NCBI RefSeq assembly: GCF_007752535.1
Contig: NZ_CP036426.1
Location: 3,038,001-3,102,000 of the forward strand
Origin: Tautonia plasticadhaerens
GTDB lineage: Bacteria > Planctomycetota > Planctomycetia > Isosphaerales > Isosphaeraceae
Length of the DNA stretch: 64,000 nucleotides
Direction: 5' to 3'
Position numbers and translations under genes: made by a program. Of this stretch, positions 55,837 to 64,000 are shown one piece after another; position 1 is the stretch's first letter; every line of letters begins with the position of its first letter. The notes below the pieces were generated by a model that saw only the letters and a list, made by a program, of their open reading frames with translations, had not been told where the DNA came from and did no database searches.

Positions 55837-56172
55837 TCACGCCACGGCGAATCCGGTGTGCTGTCGGAGTTCCGGAGACTTGAAGCCGAGGACGATGCGA
55901 TCCTTCGGGATGCCGGCATCCAGCAAATCCTGGGCGATGCCGTATTCGATGCCGTCTCGCTGGATCCAGATCTTGCCGCCGATCAGGTCGACCTGAGTGA
56001 CAATCTCGTTGATCCGACGATAGCCATCCCAACCGGAGTGGATGAGCAGATATCGGTCTCGTTCGCGGTCGAAGACGACCTCGCTCGCGACCGGCTGCCG
56101 CTCGGTCGCCGGGCTGGCGAGGTTCGACAGGACCCGCTCGATGACCTCTCGATCTCGGTTCAAGTCTTCCAT
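55837..56172 (-). CDS. xisI: XisI-like protein
   Basis: 111 residues. Matches the XisI family: VFDRERDRYLLIHSGWDGYRRI, then VDLIGGKIWIQRDGIEYGIAQDLLDAGIPKDRIVLGF, the typical end. Originally named as controlling factors for excision of the cyanobacterial fdxN element; the biochemical role is unclear. Overlaps xisH by 13 bases. A hand count of 55861-55920 gives about 62% G+C, against about 73% in 57001-57060 of nuoBCD, which suggests later acquisition. Confidence 0.9.
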   Translation of the reverse strand: MEDLNRDREVIERVLSNLASPATERQPVASEVVFDRERDRYLLIHSGWDGYRRINEIVTQVDLIGGKIWIQRDGIEYGIAQDLLDAGIPKDRIVLGFKSPELRQHTGFAVA

Positions 56173-56576
56173 CGGAGGATCGTCTCCGTGTTCGGGTCGA
56201 AGCTGATCAAGGAGATGGCGTACCTCTCGATCACGACCTGGCCGATCGGCTCGAGGAACAGGCCTTCGGCAACCTCCTGTGGGATTGCCAGATAGAGCCG
56301 GCGGCCCGGATCGACCCGTTCCAGCAGCGTGAGATAGACGCAGTATTGCCCCAGCGCCGTCTCGAAGTCTGCAAGTTCCGAGGCTCCGACAAAGCTTTTG
56401 ATCTCGACCGCAATCCGCTCCCCCTCTTTCTCGGCGCTGATCAGCCGTTCGGCCGCGAGGTCGACGAACGTATTCCGCCCACCCCATTTGATCGTGAACG
56501 GATCGTCGGTGATCGTCCAGCCGTCCTTGAGCAGGGCGTTGCGGACGGTGTCGTGGTAGAAGTCCCGCGCCGGCAT
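56160..56576 (-). CDS. xisH: XisH-like endonuclease-fold protein
   Basis: 138 residues. Family opening MPARDFYHDTVRNALLKDGWTITDDPFTI. PD-(D/E)xK-type residues are visible: VDLAAE (D) and AVEIKSF (ExK), followed by FETALGQYCVYL. The pair XisH-XisI is widespread in cyanobacteria and often mobile. Family knowledge gives a nuclease fold; activity is not proven. It begins 14 bases after the nuoBCD stop, in the same direction. Confidence 0.9.
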   Translation of the reverse strand: MPARDFYHDTVRNALLKDGWTITDDPFTIKWGGRNTFVDLAAERLISAEKEGERIAVEIKSFVGASELADFETALGQYCVYLTLLERVDPGRRLYLAIPQEVAEGLFLEPIGQVVIERYAISLISFDPNTETILRWKT

Positions 56577-56590
56577 CGCTCACGCCCCCC

Positions 56591-59296
56591 TCACCGGTCG
56601 ACCTCCCCGAGGACGATGTCCAGGCTGCCGAGGATGCCGACCACGTCGGCGACCGTGTGGCCGAGGCACATGGCCTCCAGCGCCGTGAGGTTGATGAAGC
56701 TGGGGCTGCGGACGTGGTAGCGGTAGGCGGTCGGGCCGCCGTCGGCGACGATGTAGTAGCCGAGTTCCCCCTTCGCGTTCTCGACCCGGGAGTACGCCTC
56801 GCCGGCGGGGACCTTGATCTGGTAGCTCTTCTTGCCGGGGAGGATCGGCCCCTCGGGCAGGGCGCGGAGGGCCTGCCCGAGGATCCGGACGCTCTCCCGC
56901 ATCTCCCGGAGGCGGACGTGGTAGCGGTCGTACACGTCCCCGCCGGTGGCGGTCACGACGTCGAACTCGAAGCGGTCGTAGATGGAGTAGGGGGCGGCAC
57001 GTCGGATGTCGTAGGGGACTCCCGACGCCCGGAGGACGGGGCCGGCGGTCGAGAAGGCGATCGCCTGCTCCCGGGAGAGGACGCCGATGCCCCGGGAGCG
57101 GTCCTTGAGGATCTCGTTCTCCGAAAGCAGGGCGTCCAGCTCGTCGATCTTGCGGCCGAGCCGGTCGTTGACGATCGCCGAGCAGCGGTCGACCCAGCCG
57201 GGGGGGAGGTCGAAGGCGACGCCGCCGAAGCGGAAGTAGTTGCACATCATCCGGCTGCCGGCGGCCCACTCGAAGAGGTCGAGGATCAGCTCGCGCTCCT
57301 CGATGGCGTAGAGGGCCGGGGTGAAGAAGGCGCCGAGGTCGTTCAGCAGGAAGCCGATCGACCACATGTGGCTGGCGACCCGGTTCAGCTCGGCCATGAT
57401 GACCCGGATGTGCTCGGCCCGCTCGGGGACCTTCGCGTCGTCCCCCATGAGCTGCTCGACGGCCAGGGCGTAGCCGTGGTTGTTGAGCATGGAGGTGAAG
57501 TAGTCGAGCCGGTCGGTGAACGGGAAGTTCATCAGGAACGTGTTCCGCTCGCCGATCTTCTCGTGATTGCGGTGCATGTAGCCCATGACGGGCTTCAGGC
57601 CGACCACCGTCTCGCCGTCGACCCTCAGGTTCATCCGGAAGACGCCGTGGGTCGAGGGGTGCTGGGGCCCCATGCTCAGGACGAACTGCTCGGTGTCCAG
57701 CTCCTGGACGTCGACGCCGGTGCCCCGGGGCATCTGGCCGAAGCCCTTGGCGTCGGCGGCGGGGTCGAGGCCGTCCCAGCCCCGGAAGCCCTTCGGGATC
57801 TTGACGTTCGAGCCGAAGGGGTTGAACTCCTCGGCGCGGTGGTGCTGCCCCCGGCCCTCCTCGATCCGGCTGGGGAAGACCTTCGCGGGGCCCTCGTAAT
57901 AGGGCTCCAGGAAGTCCTTGCGGAGCGGGTAGTAGGCGAAGCCTTCCCACATGAGGATGCGGGTGAGGTTCGGGTGCCCGGAGAACCGGACGCCCATCAT
58001 GTCGTAGGCCTCTCGCTCCTGGAAATCGGCCCCGGGCCAGACGCCGATCACCGAGGGGACCTCGCCCTCGCCCTCGGCCTCGGCGGCGCGGACCCGGAGC
58101 TGGATCAGGGAGCCGGGGGAGGCAGTGCTGTCGAGGTGATAGGTCAGCTCGATGCAGTCCTCGTAGTGGACGCCCTGCAGGCTGGCGAGGTAGTCGTAGC
58201 GGATCGGGTTGCGGTCCCTGAGGAAGGACGAGACGTCGAGCAGCTTCCCGGCCGGGACGAGCAGGGCGGCCCGGACGACGGTGGCGGTCCCCTCGCCGAA
58301 TTCGGAGTCGAGCCGACCGGCCAGGTCCTTCAGGCCGTCGTCGCCGAGCCAGACGAGAGTCGGGCGGCTCGGGGCGACCCTGGCCTTCCTCGACGGCCTG
58401 GCGGGGGCCTTCTTCGCGGCCGTCGCGGCGGCCCCCTCGGGGACGGCCTCCCCGCGCGACTTCGCCCGGATCAGCTCGATCTTGCTCATGGCCCGGCCCG
58501 AGGGGGCGGCGGCGGATTCGGCCTGTCCGTCGGCGGCCTCCTCCGCCTCGGGGACCTCGGGGCGGGGGGCCGGGATCAGGGCGGGGCGGGGGAGGGTGGC
58601 CTCCCGGGCCTCGGTCAGGCCGGCGGCGGTGCGCTCGGCGGTCAGCTCCAGGGTCCGGACGTCGATCAGGTCGGGGCCGAGCACCGGCACGGGCACGTCC
58701 CGGTTGGCGTCCGGGTCGTACCAGGGGGTGTTCCCCTTGCGGCCGATCGCGGGGATGTCCAGCTTCTCGCCGTCGATTTTCCGCTGCAGGGTGATCAGCC
58801 CGTGCAGCAACGCCTGGGGGGTGGGGGGGCAGCCGGGGACGTAGACGTCGACCGGGAGGTACTTGTCGATGCCGGAGACGACGTTGTACCCCTCCTTGAA
58901 CGGCCCCCCGCCGCTGGCGCAGGCCCCCATGCTGATGACGTACTTCGGCTCGGGCATCTGGTCATACAGCCGGGCGATCATCGGCATCATCGTCTTGGTG
59001 ACGGTGCCGGACACGATCATCACGTCGGCCTGCCGGGGGCTGCCCCGGAAGACCTCGGCCCCGAACCGGGCGATGTCGAACCGGGAGCTGGCCGTGCAGA
59101 TCATCTCGATGGCGCAGCAGGCCAGGCCGAACCCCAACGGCCAGAGGGCCGACCGTCGCCCCCAGTTGTAGACCGTGTCGACCATGCCGAGCAGCTTGTC
59201 CCAGCTGGTGACCAGGACGTGCCGCTCCAGCTCGGCCTGCAGGGCCGGGTCGATGGGGATGGTCCACTCGGGGCGGGCGGTCGAGGGGGTCGGCAT
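56591..59296 (-). CDS. nuoBCD: fused NADH-quinone oxidoreductase subunits B, C and D
   Basis: 901 residues in one uninterrupted frame from ATG 59296. NuoB (about 15-210) has the N2 cluster ligands C60, C61, C126 and C156. A flexible Ala/Glu/Lys-rich linker (215-310) follows, holding an in-frame Met (270, GRAMSKIEL) that could serve as an internal start for a CD product. NuoC (312-480) ends with [13 protein letters not shown]. NuoD (535-901) has the quinone-site GPQHPSTHG (543-551) and the normal end VLGEVDR. CD fusion is common; B-C-D fusion is rarer. Heads the long minus-strand unit. Confidence 0.93.
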   Translation of the reverse strand: MPTPSTARPEWTIPIDPALQAELERHVLVTSWDKLLGMVDTVYNWGRRSALWPLGFGLACCAIEMICTASSRFDIARFGAEVFRGSPRQADVMIVSGTVTKTMMPMIARLYDQMPEPKYVISMGACASGGGPFKEGYNVVSGIDKYLPVDVYVPGCPPTPQALLHGLITLQRKIDGEKLDIPAIGRKGNTPWYDPDANRDVPVPVLGPDLIDVRTLELTAERTAAGLTEAREATLPRPALIPAPRPEVPEAEEAADGQAESAAAPSGRAMSKIELIRAKSRGEAVPEGAAATAAKKAPARPSRKARVAPSRPTLVWLGDDGLKDLAGRLDSEFGEGTATVVRAALLVPAGKLLDVSSFLRDRNPIRYDYLASLQGVHYEDCIELTYHLDSTASPGSLIQLRVRAAEAEGEGEVPSVIGVWPGADFQEREAYDMMGVRFSGHPNLTRILMWEGFAYYPLRKDFLEPYYEGPAKVFPSRIEEGRGQHHRAEEFNPFGSNVKIPKGFRGWDGLDPAADAKGFGQMPRGTGVDVQELDTEQFVLSMGPQHPSTHGVFRMNLRVDGETVVGLKPVMGYMHRNHEKIGERNTFLMNFPFTDRLDYFTSMLNNHGYALAVEQLMGDDAKVPERAEHIRVIMAELNRVASHMWSIGFLLNDLGAFFTPALYAIEERELILDLFEWAAGSRMMCNYFRFGGVAFDLPPGWVDRCSAIVNDRLGRKIDELDALLSENEILKDRSRGIGVLSREQAIAFSTAGPVLRASGVPYDIRRAAPYSIYDRFEFDVVTATGGDVYDRYHVRLREMRESVRILGQALRALPEGPILPGKKSYQIKVPAGEAYSRVENAKGELGYYIVADGGPTAYRYHVRSPSFINLTALEAMCLGHTVADVVGILGSLDIVLGEVDR

Positions 59297-59454
59297 GGCG
59301 GTGGCCCTGGCTCGGTCGAGGGGCGGCGGGGCCCGAGGACGCCCCGGCCGATCGGGGTCGGTCGGGGGTCGTCGGCTTCGGCGGGATGGCCCGGCGGGGC
59401 GTCCCGGCCCGCCTTCCCTCTGCGGACACGGGAGCGTCGGCCTCGGTGCGCGAA

Positions 59455-59483
59455 TTGTAGACGGCTCGCCGGGATCAAACCAG
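59455..59483 (-). promoter_or_regulatory. putative promoter of the nuo operon
   Basis: On the minus strand TACAAT (59460-59455), a 5 of 6 match to the -10 consensus, is preceded after 17 bases by the weak -35 TGGTTT (59483-59478). The leader to nuoBCD would be about 150 bases. Confidence 0.35.
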
Positions 59484-59525
59484 CCGTTCCCTTCCCGGGG
59501 AGGGCCCGCCGACGATAATAGCGTC

Positions 59526-59828
59526 ATGCGACCGCGGCCCCTGCAGGTGAGCGTCTCGGCCCTGATCCTCGTCGTGGCCGGCCTGGCCCTGAACCTCTGG
59601 CTCTTCCGCTTCGGCATGCTCGCCGGGATCCTCGGCCTGAGCCTGACCAAGCACGTCGCCATCGCCTGGCTCTGCCAGGTGCTCGGCGTCGACCGACGGC
59701 CCCGCCCCGGCCCCGGGGGGGGCCGGGACGGCATCCGAGGCGGGCCGGGCCCGACCTCCCTGGGGCCGACCGCGGTGCCCGCCCCCGGGCCCGGGTCCCG
59801 ACGCGACCCCGGACCCGCCCGGATTTAG
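59526..59828 (+). CDS. small membrane protein, 100 aa
   Basis: ATG 59526. Two hydrophobic helices (about 8-30 and 33-52: [35 protein letters not shown]), then a 45-residue Gly/Pro/Arg tail. Similar small two-helix proteins are frequent in planctomycetes; not assigned. Divergent from nuoBCD; a GATAAT box lies 8 bases before the ATG, so the transcript may be nearly leaderless. Confidence 0.55.
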   Translation: MRPRPLQVSVSALILVVAGLALNLWLFRFGMLAGILGLSLTKHVAIAWLCQVLGVDRRPRPGPGGGRDGIRGGPGPTSLGPTAVPAPGPGSRRDPGPARI

Positions 59829-59896
59829 GTGGGCGCCGATCGCCAGGCCCGCTACAGTACCGCCGCGGGGCAAGGACGCCCCGAGGAGGATCGCCG

Positions 59897-60280
59897 ATGC
59901 CGACGGATCGCGACGGCACGCTACTGCTCGTCGAGGACGAGGACCTCCTGCGGGGCCTCGTCTCCCAGTTCCTGCGCATCTCCGGCTTCGCGGTGGTCGA
60001 GGCCGCCGACGGCCGGGAGGCCCTGCGCCGGATCGAGGAGGACGGGCCGTTCGACCTCGCCCTGGTCGACCTGAACCTGCCACACTGCTCGGGGGTCGAC
60101 GTCTGCCGACGCCTGCTCGGCCGGTGGCCCGGGCACCGGGTCATCATCTGCAGCGCCGCGATCGTCGGCGAGAACGAGGCCGCGCTGCGAGGGCTGGGGA
60201 TCGACCACTACCTGACCAAGCCCTATCACCCCGAGAACCTGCTGCAGCAGGTCTCCCGGAGGCTCTCGGCCGTCGCCTGA
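59897..60280 (+). CDS. single-domain response regulator (CheY-like)
   Basis: 127 residues, receiver domain only. Acidic pocket E13/D14 (LVEDED), phospho-acceptor D58 (ALVDLNLP), switch S86 (ICSAA) and K108 (YLTKPY) are all present. No output domain and no kinase gene nearby. Probably relays a phosphate signal to a partner elsewhere. CGAGGAGG lies 7 bases before the ATG. Confidence 0.9.
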   Translation: MPTDRDGTLLLVEDEDLLRGLVSQFLRISGFAVVEAADGREALRRIEEDGPFDLALVDLNLPHCSGVDVCRRLLGRWPGHRVIICSAAIVGENEAALRGLGIDHYLTKPYHPENLLQQVSRRLSAVA

Positions 60281-60429
60281 GCCCGCCCCCGGGCCCGCTA
60301 GGCAACCCCTCGGCCGCTCGGTTAGAATGCGCGCCGGATCGAACGGCCGTCGCCCGCCCCCCCCGGACGCCCCCGGCCCCGGGCCCGCGCCGACCGCCCC
60401 GCCATCGCCCCGGACGAAGGATCACGCCC

Positions 60430-60951
60430 ATGGCCGGCAAGCCGCAGAATCGCCTGGAGTTGCGCCGCCAGTACGAGGCCGCCGAGGACCTCGATCCGGT
60501 CGAGGACGACGCCGGCGCCGTCATCGACGAGGTCGATGAGGACGAGGAGGAACGCAAGCCCAAGAAGAAGAAGCCGGCCCCCAAGAGCAAGGCCAAGTCG
60601 ACCAAGGCCGCCAAGCCCACCGCCCGGATGCGGATCGTCTGGAACGTCGTCAACGACGCCTTCAAGACCGTAGGGACCTTCGAATACGCCCAGAAGGCCG
60701 AGGCCGAGGCGAAGGCCGAGGAACTCAACGCCAAGGGCAAGGGCACCTTCTTCGTCCAGAAGGCCAAGGAGCCGATGCCCGACGACGCCCCCGGCCTGGG
60801 CGCCTCGATCTCCCGGACCACCGCCCCTCCCCCCAAGGCCGTCACCCTCGAGCCCGAGCCCGAAATCGAGGCCGAGGCCGAACCCGAGGACGAGGAGGAC
60901 GAGGCCGAGGAGGAAGACGAGGACCTCGACGAGGACGACGACGAGGATTGA
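60430..60951 (+). CDS. protein with Lys-rich and acidic tails around a small globular core
   Basis: 173 residues, not recognised. An acidic stretch (15-41) is followed by a lysine/alanine block (44-63, KPKKKKPAPKSKAKSTKAAK), then a core of about 50 residues (RMRIVWNVVNDAFKTVGTFEYAQKAEAEAKAEEL) and a tail of about 40 Glu and Asp. The core resembles small planctomycete proteins of unknown role. The basic block could bind nucleic acid. Charge segregation is extreme. Confidence 0.65.
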   Translation: MAGKPQNRLELRRQYEAAEDLDPVEDDAGAVIDEVDEDEEERKPKKKKPAPKSKAKSTKAAKPTARMRIVWNVVNDAFKTVGTFEYAQKAEAEAKAEELNAKGKGTFFVQKAKEPMPDDAPGLGASISRTTAPPPKAVTLEPEPEIEAEAEPEDEEDEAEEEDEDLDEDDDED

Positions 60952-61967
60952 GTCGGGCCGAGGCCCCGCCCCCCGTCCCACCCTCCCCGGACGCCCGAGG
61001 CCGACCGGACCGCCCTCGACGGTCGGCCCACCACCCCGAGCCCGGTCGATGATCCGTCCCGGGCCGCCCCTCGGGCCCGAGTCGGGGGGCATCCGGGTGC
61101 CGCTCCACCGCCCTGCCGGCCGGCCGGGTCGATGGCCCGTGGCCGGCCCGACGGGGCGGCGGGCTGATCCGGGATCGCGATGAGTCCGGCCGCCCCGGGT
61201 CGGGGTGGCCGGGATGGAGCAGAGCGATCCCCGCCAGCCGAAGGGTCCGCGATCCGAACGATTCGACCTGAGAACAGCGATCGCCGATCAGACGTGATGC
61301 CGGCGTCGCCTTCGAGTATCATACGACGGGGGGACCCGCCGCGCCCGAACCGCCGGTCGCTCCCGGCCGGGAGGGGTTCGAAGGCGTCCCGGACCTCGAG
61401 CCCTCGAGGGTTGGTGCCTTCCGGCACGAGCCCCTCGTCCTCCATGGGCCGGAGGGACTCCGCCTTCGCCTGCTCGCGGCCCTCGGCCTTCGAGGCCGCT
61501 CGCCCCCGGCCGATCCCCGATGCCTCCCGGGAGTAGGGCCCGGATAATGGGCAATTCTCCCGAATGCCAAGTGTCCCGGAATCCTTCTTCCGTCCCCTGA
61601 CCACCGTCTCGGTCCCCTCCATCGCCCTCCCGAACCCAGCCTCCCGCCGCATCACCTCGCCGGTCGGTCCGGCCCGATCCGGCATCTCCCGAGCGCCAGT
61701 CGCCCGCCCGATCGCAGCGGTGAGCCGATCCGCCGTCAGCCTGCTCTGCGGGATCGGCTCGGGCGACCGTGTCGCCCGGCCCGAGTAGGCCAACGACTAC
61801 GAGCCCCAGGCCGGTCCGTACCGGTGACGATCGTGTTGCCGGTCCCGAGCCCGATCCCGCCCGATGAACCTGGCGACGACTCGCCGCATCCATCATGGTG
61901 GGGGGACGAGCCGAAGCCCGCCGGCGTCTGCTGCCGGGTCGTCCGTCGGTCGGCCCCGCCGGGGAGG
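60952..61967. other. 1 kb gene-free region
   Basis: No frame shows codon bias, a family motif or a start with a ribosome site. Some local inverted repeats exist (CCTCGAG/CTCGAGG at 61394-61409). It may be decayed sequence or regulatory DNA. The right neighbourhood is a decay zone. Confidence 0.5.
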
Positions 61968-61973
61968 ATGGCC

Positions 61974-62768
61974 GTGGAACCGCTGCTGCTCGTGGGCCTC
62001 GACCCGCCCGAGTCCGCCGAACTCTGTCGCCGCCTCGACCGGCCCGTGCTGGCCTTCGAGACCCAGCCCCGCATCCGGGTGGACCGGGGGAGCCTGCTCG
62101 TCGAGCATCCCCGGTTCATGGGCCACTTCGTCCCCGTCGAGCGGGTCGCCTACCACGCCATCTTCGGCGACGACTTCGACTTCCTCGCCGCCCTGGCCCT
62201 CTGGGGCGGGCCGTGCCTGCCCGGCGCCCGTGGCATGATGGACCTGCGGCTCCGGTTACCCGGCCTGGTCCGGGCGCTGGCGGTCACCCGCTTCGGCGGC
62301 ATCGCCAGGGGCTACGCCGACCGGGGGACGACCGTCGCCGCCGGGGGGCCGACGGTCGCCAAGTGGGGCAATTGGCATTGCGGCGAGGACAAGGCCCGCT
62401 TCGACGACGCCTGGACCGCCGAGGTGCCGACGCTCTTCGAGCAGTTCGTCGAGGGGGAGGCCGTCCGCATCGTCCTGGTCGGCGAGCACCCCTGGCAGGC
62501 TCGCATGGCGGGCGAGGGCTGGCTGAAGTCGATCCACGACCCGAGGGCCGCCTTCATGCCGATCGACCCGGAGCTGCTCGACGACGCCCGGAGGCTGGCC
62601 CACCATTTCGGACTGGCGAGCGTCGGCGTGGACTACATCGTGGCCCCGGACGGCGGGCGATATCTTCTGGAGGTCAACCACGTCCCCAACGTGACCGTCT
62701 TCCCGGAGGTCCGAGAGGCGTACCTGGATCTGGTCGCCCGCTGGGCGGGCGAGCCGGCGTCGGACTGA
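61974..62768 (+). CDS. ATP-grasp (RimK-like) family protein
   Basis: 264 residues from GTG 61974. GGGGAGG at 61961-61967 is 6 bases from this GTG but directly abuts the ATG at 61968, so the GTG is preferred. The ATP-grasp elements are VAKWGNWHCGEDKARF (nucleotide lysine), FEQFVEGEAVRIVLVG and the metal-binding end YLLEVNHVPNVTVF. These enzymes form amide or thioester bonds via acyl phosphates. Substrate unknown; no carrier-protein gene adjoins. Confidence 0.8.
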   Translation: MEPLLLVGLDPPESAELCRRLDRPVLAFETQPRIRVDRGSLLVEHPRFMGHFVPVERVAYHAIFGDDFDFLAALALWGGPCLPGARGMMDLRLRLPGLVRALAVTRFGGIARGYADRGTTVAAGGPTVAKWGNWHCGEDKARFDDAWTAEVPTLFEQFVEGEAVRIVLVGEHPWQARMAGEGWLKSIHDPRAAFMPIDPELLDDARRLAHHFGLASVGVDYIVAPDGGRYLLEVNHVPNVTVFPEVREAYLDLVARWAGEPASD

Positions 62769-62789
62769 ATCATCGAACGGAGCCCGGCA

Positions 62790-63134
62790 TGAGCACGCTT
62801 CAACGACTGGCCGACCGGGGCCTGGTCAAGACGCCGAGGTGGCTGCCGGGCAACGTCCAGTATGAGACGATCATGGGAAGCGTACCGGCGGGGCGAATGG
62901 ATCTAAAGAGCGGCTGAGACAATAGTTCGCCGAGAAGGAGTCGCAGCTGGAGCGGGCCTACGCCGAGAGCACGCTGCGGGCGACCCCGACGAGCCGAGGA
63001 TCAGGACGCGGCTCCTGGCCGCCTTCGAAGATCACTACGGGAGCCTGGAGGGCTGCGTCGTGGACCCCGACCGGGCGGTCGTGGCCCTGCGGAACATCCA
63101 GGCCGAGCTGGGGCGGGTGCGGGACTTGCTATGA
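62790..63134 (+). pseudogene. broken PF10127-type nucleotidyltransferase, first of a pair
   Basis: The first 31 codons (MSTLQRLADRGLVKTPRWLP to YETIMGSV) match the N-terminus of DNA-polymerase-beta-like nucleotidyltransferases. The reading then diverges before the SxxD catalytic segment and stops at 62917. Downstream the C-terminus survives in other frames: QLERAYAESTL near 62946, then after a frameshift RTRLLAAFEDHYGSLEGCVVDPDRAVVAL to a TGA at 63134. So the catalytic middle is deleted and the end is frameshifted. The stop still overlaps the next ATG by 4 bases, a relic of coupling. Confidence 0.75.
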
Positions 63135-63460
63135 CCGGGAGCGTGACGGCGGACGCCCTGGAGCGGCTGAGACGAGCGGTGGCCCGGCAGCCGTACCCGC
63201 TGGTCTTCGCCACGGTCGGCGGGGCGCCCCCCTACGGCTTCCCCTCGCCCGACTCGGACTACGACCTGCGGGGCTGCCACGTCCTGCCCCTGCGGGAGGT
63301 CGTCGGCCTGGGCACGGGCCGGGAGACGGTCGAGGCCTCGGCGAATGACGGCGGCCTCGAGCTGGATCTGGTCACGCACGACGCCCGCGAGTTCTTCGGC
63401 CTGCTACTGTAGAAGAATGCCTACATGCTGGATCAGCGGTCCTCGCCGTCTGCCGGACGG
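63131..63460 (+). pseudogene. broken nucleotidyltransferase, second of the pair
   Basis: 93 codons, from MTGSVTADALERL to VTHDAREFFGLLL, cover the N-terminal third of a polymerase-beta-like fold, with PYGFPSPDSDYDLRG as the intact metal site. A TAG at 63410 then interrupts. Translation past it continues the family sequence (KNAYMLDQRSSP, where relatives have a KNGYVLEQLLSP-like text) before homology is lost near 63460. A nonsense mutation plus 3' loss. A short product retaining the active-site Asp pair could still be made. Confidence 0.75.
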
Positions 63461-63496
63461 GCCGGACGATGGTCGCCAACAATGGGAGGGTGAGAG

Positions 63497-63670
63497 ATGC
63501 CCAGGAGCGTCCCGAAGAGCGGCAAGCGGAATCGCCCGAAGACCGTGTACAAGGGCAAGCGGTATCTCTGCGCCATCTGCCGCAAGCGGAGCCCGAAGCC
63601 GGTGAAGACGCCCGCCCCGTGGTATTGCCCGAAGTGTCTTGCCGAGCGGGAGGAGCACCGGGCTCAGTAG
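63497..63670 (+). CDS. small zinc-ribbon protein, 57 aa
   Basis: ATG 63497 with GGGAGGG 6 bases before it. The protein is very basic at its N-terminus (KSGKRNRPKTVYKGKRY) and has two CxxC pairs (LCAIC and YCPKC), 20 residues apart, so a single treble-clef or ribbon zinc site is likely. It may bind nucleic acid or ribosomes; no family recognised. Its stop overlaps the end of the convergent broken gene. Confidence 0.65.
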   Translation: MPRSVPKSGKRNRPKTVYKGKRYLCAICRKRSPKPVKTPAPWYCPKCLAEREEHRAQ

Positions 63671-64000
63671 GCCCCCGGCCCCGCCCACCGCTCCCCGAGG
63701 TATCGACGCCCCTCGGCCACGCCGCTGGTCCACTCCACGTCGATCCGGATCCGCTCGTGCTCCCGGACGACCCGGTAACGAAGCCTGCCCGCTCGCCGAG
63801 CCGGGCCCTGGACTCGCCCAGGGCCTTCGCCGAGAGGTCCAGGACCGTGACGTACTCGTACCCCTCGTCCAGCAGGTCGTCCGCCAGCGTCGAGGCCCCG
63901 CCGCCCACGTCGATGATCCGCCCGTCCCGGCCGATCCCGCTCGCCCGGATCAGCTCCAGCGAGAACTGGAGGCGGGGCCGATACCAGCTGACCTCGGTCG
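63664..64000 (-). pseudogene. broken SAM methyltransferase joined to a foreign C-terminus (5' end beyond window)
   Basis: The minus strand enters with a class I methyltransferase N-terminus: WYRPRLQFSLELIRASGIG, motif I IIDVGGGASTLADDLLDEGY, then TVLDLSAKALGESRARLGERA. Homology stops near 63785. The continuing frame (to 63372) is low-complexity and runs antisense through the zinc-ribbon gene. One frame over, a convincing C-terminal piece appears (RYRVVREHERIRIDVEW, then EGRRYLGERWAG) and ends at the TGA at 63664. The two halves are probably remnants of different genes joined by deletion. Confidence 0.6.

Noticed and set aside
56657-59518. 953-codon plus-strand frame
   Set aside because: Antisense to nuoBCD, whose cluster ligands and quinone motif are unambiguous.
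61180-61788. Two plus-strand frames of 118 and 74 codons in the 1 kb gap
   Set aside because: Ser/Arg/Pro-rich, no ribosome site and no motif; equal-quality frames exist on the other strand.

Overview
This 64 kb window is very G+C-rich (about 70% or more by eye) bacterial chromosome. The gene content points to a planctomycete, most likely family Isosphaeraceae: several secreted amidohydrolase-like proteins, GldG/DUF4340-type ABC export genes, extended Nuo subunits, abundant beta-propellers and weak Shine-Dalgarno use. The family assignment is inference; there is no rRNA gene in the window. I found no tRNA, CRISPR array, transposase or prophage.

Layout. 1-7.4 kb: four minus-strand genes for secreted proteins with the amidohydrolase architecture but without the HxH metal site. 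7.6-12.5 kb: a giant SF1 helicase with a Vsr-like nuclease and DUF3320. 12.7-23.4 kb: housekeeping genes (cytidine deaminase, siroheme sulfite/nitrite reductase with a readable promoter and operator, trmB, hisE, SUI1, standalone coaC) mixed with DinB, Wzz-like, esterase and propeller proteins. 23.7-32.1 kb: an Mrr-like nuclease, an ABC-2 exporter pair, a TIM-barrel epimerase, and a lipid-linked sugar set (GT2, flippase-like membrane protein, GT39-like). 32.1-38.2 kb: SMI1/KNR4, miaB, fmt, def, an intergenic direct repeat and a TlpA-like protein. 38.4-44.8 kb: a gliding-type ABC operon (ATPase, permease, GldG-like, DUF4340 protein), with a hairpin-rich spacer after the ATPase gene. 44.8-59.5 kb: a long minus-strand transcription unit headed by complex I genes in the order nuoBCD (one fused ORF), xisH, xisI, nuoI, a small unknown gene, nuoA, nuoH, nuoJ, nuoK, nuoN, then a rhomboid protease, a HEPN-like protein and a UDP-galactopyranose-mutase-like flavoprotein. 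59.5-64 kb: small genes, a response regulator, a 1 kb gene-free stretch, an ATP-grasp enzyme, then a decay zone with two broken nucleotidyltransferase genes, an intact small zinc-ribbon gene and a broken methyltransferase.

Most unusual item: nuoJ encodes 580 residues because a roughly 400-residue WD40-type beta-propeller lies between transmembrane helices 4 and 5 of an otherwise normal NuoJ. By the positive-inside rule the propeller should sit on the periplasmic face of complex I. The same operon carries a NuoB-C-D fusion and an inserted XisH-XisI pair of lower G+C, and lacks nuoE, F, G, L and M.
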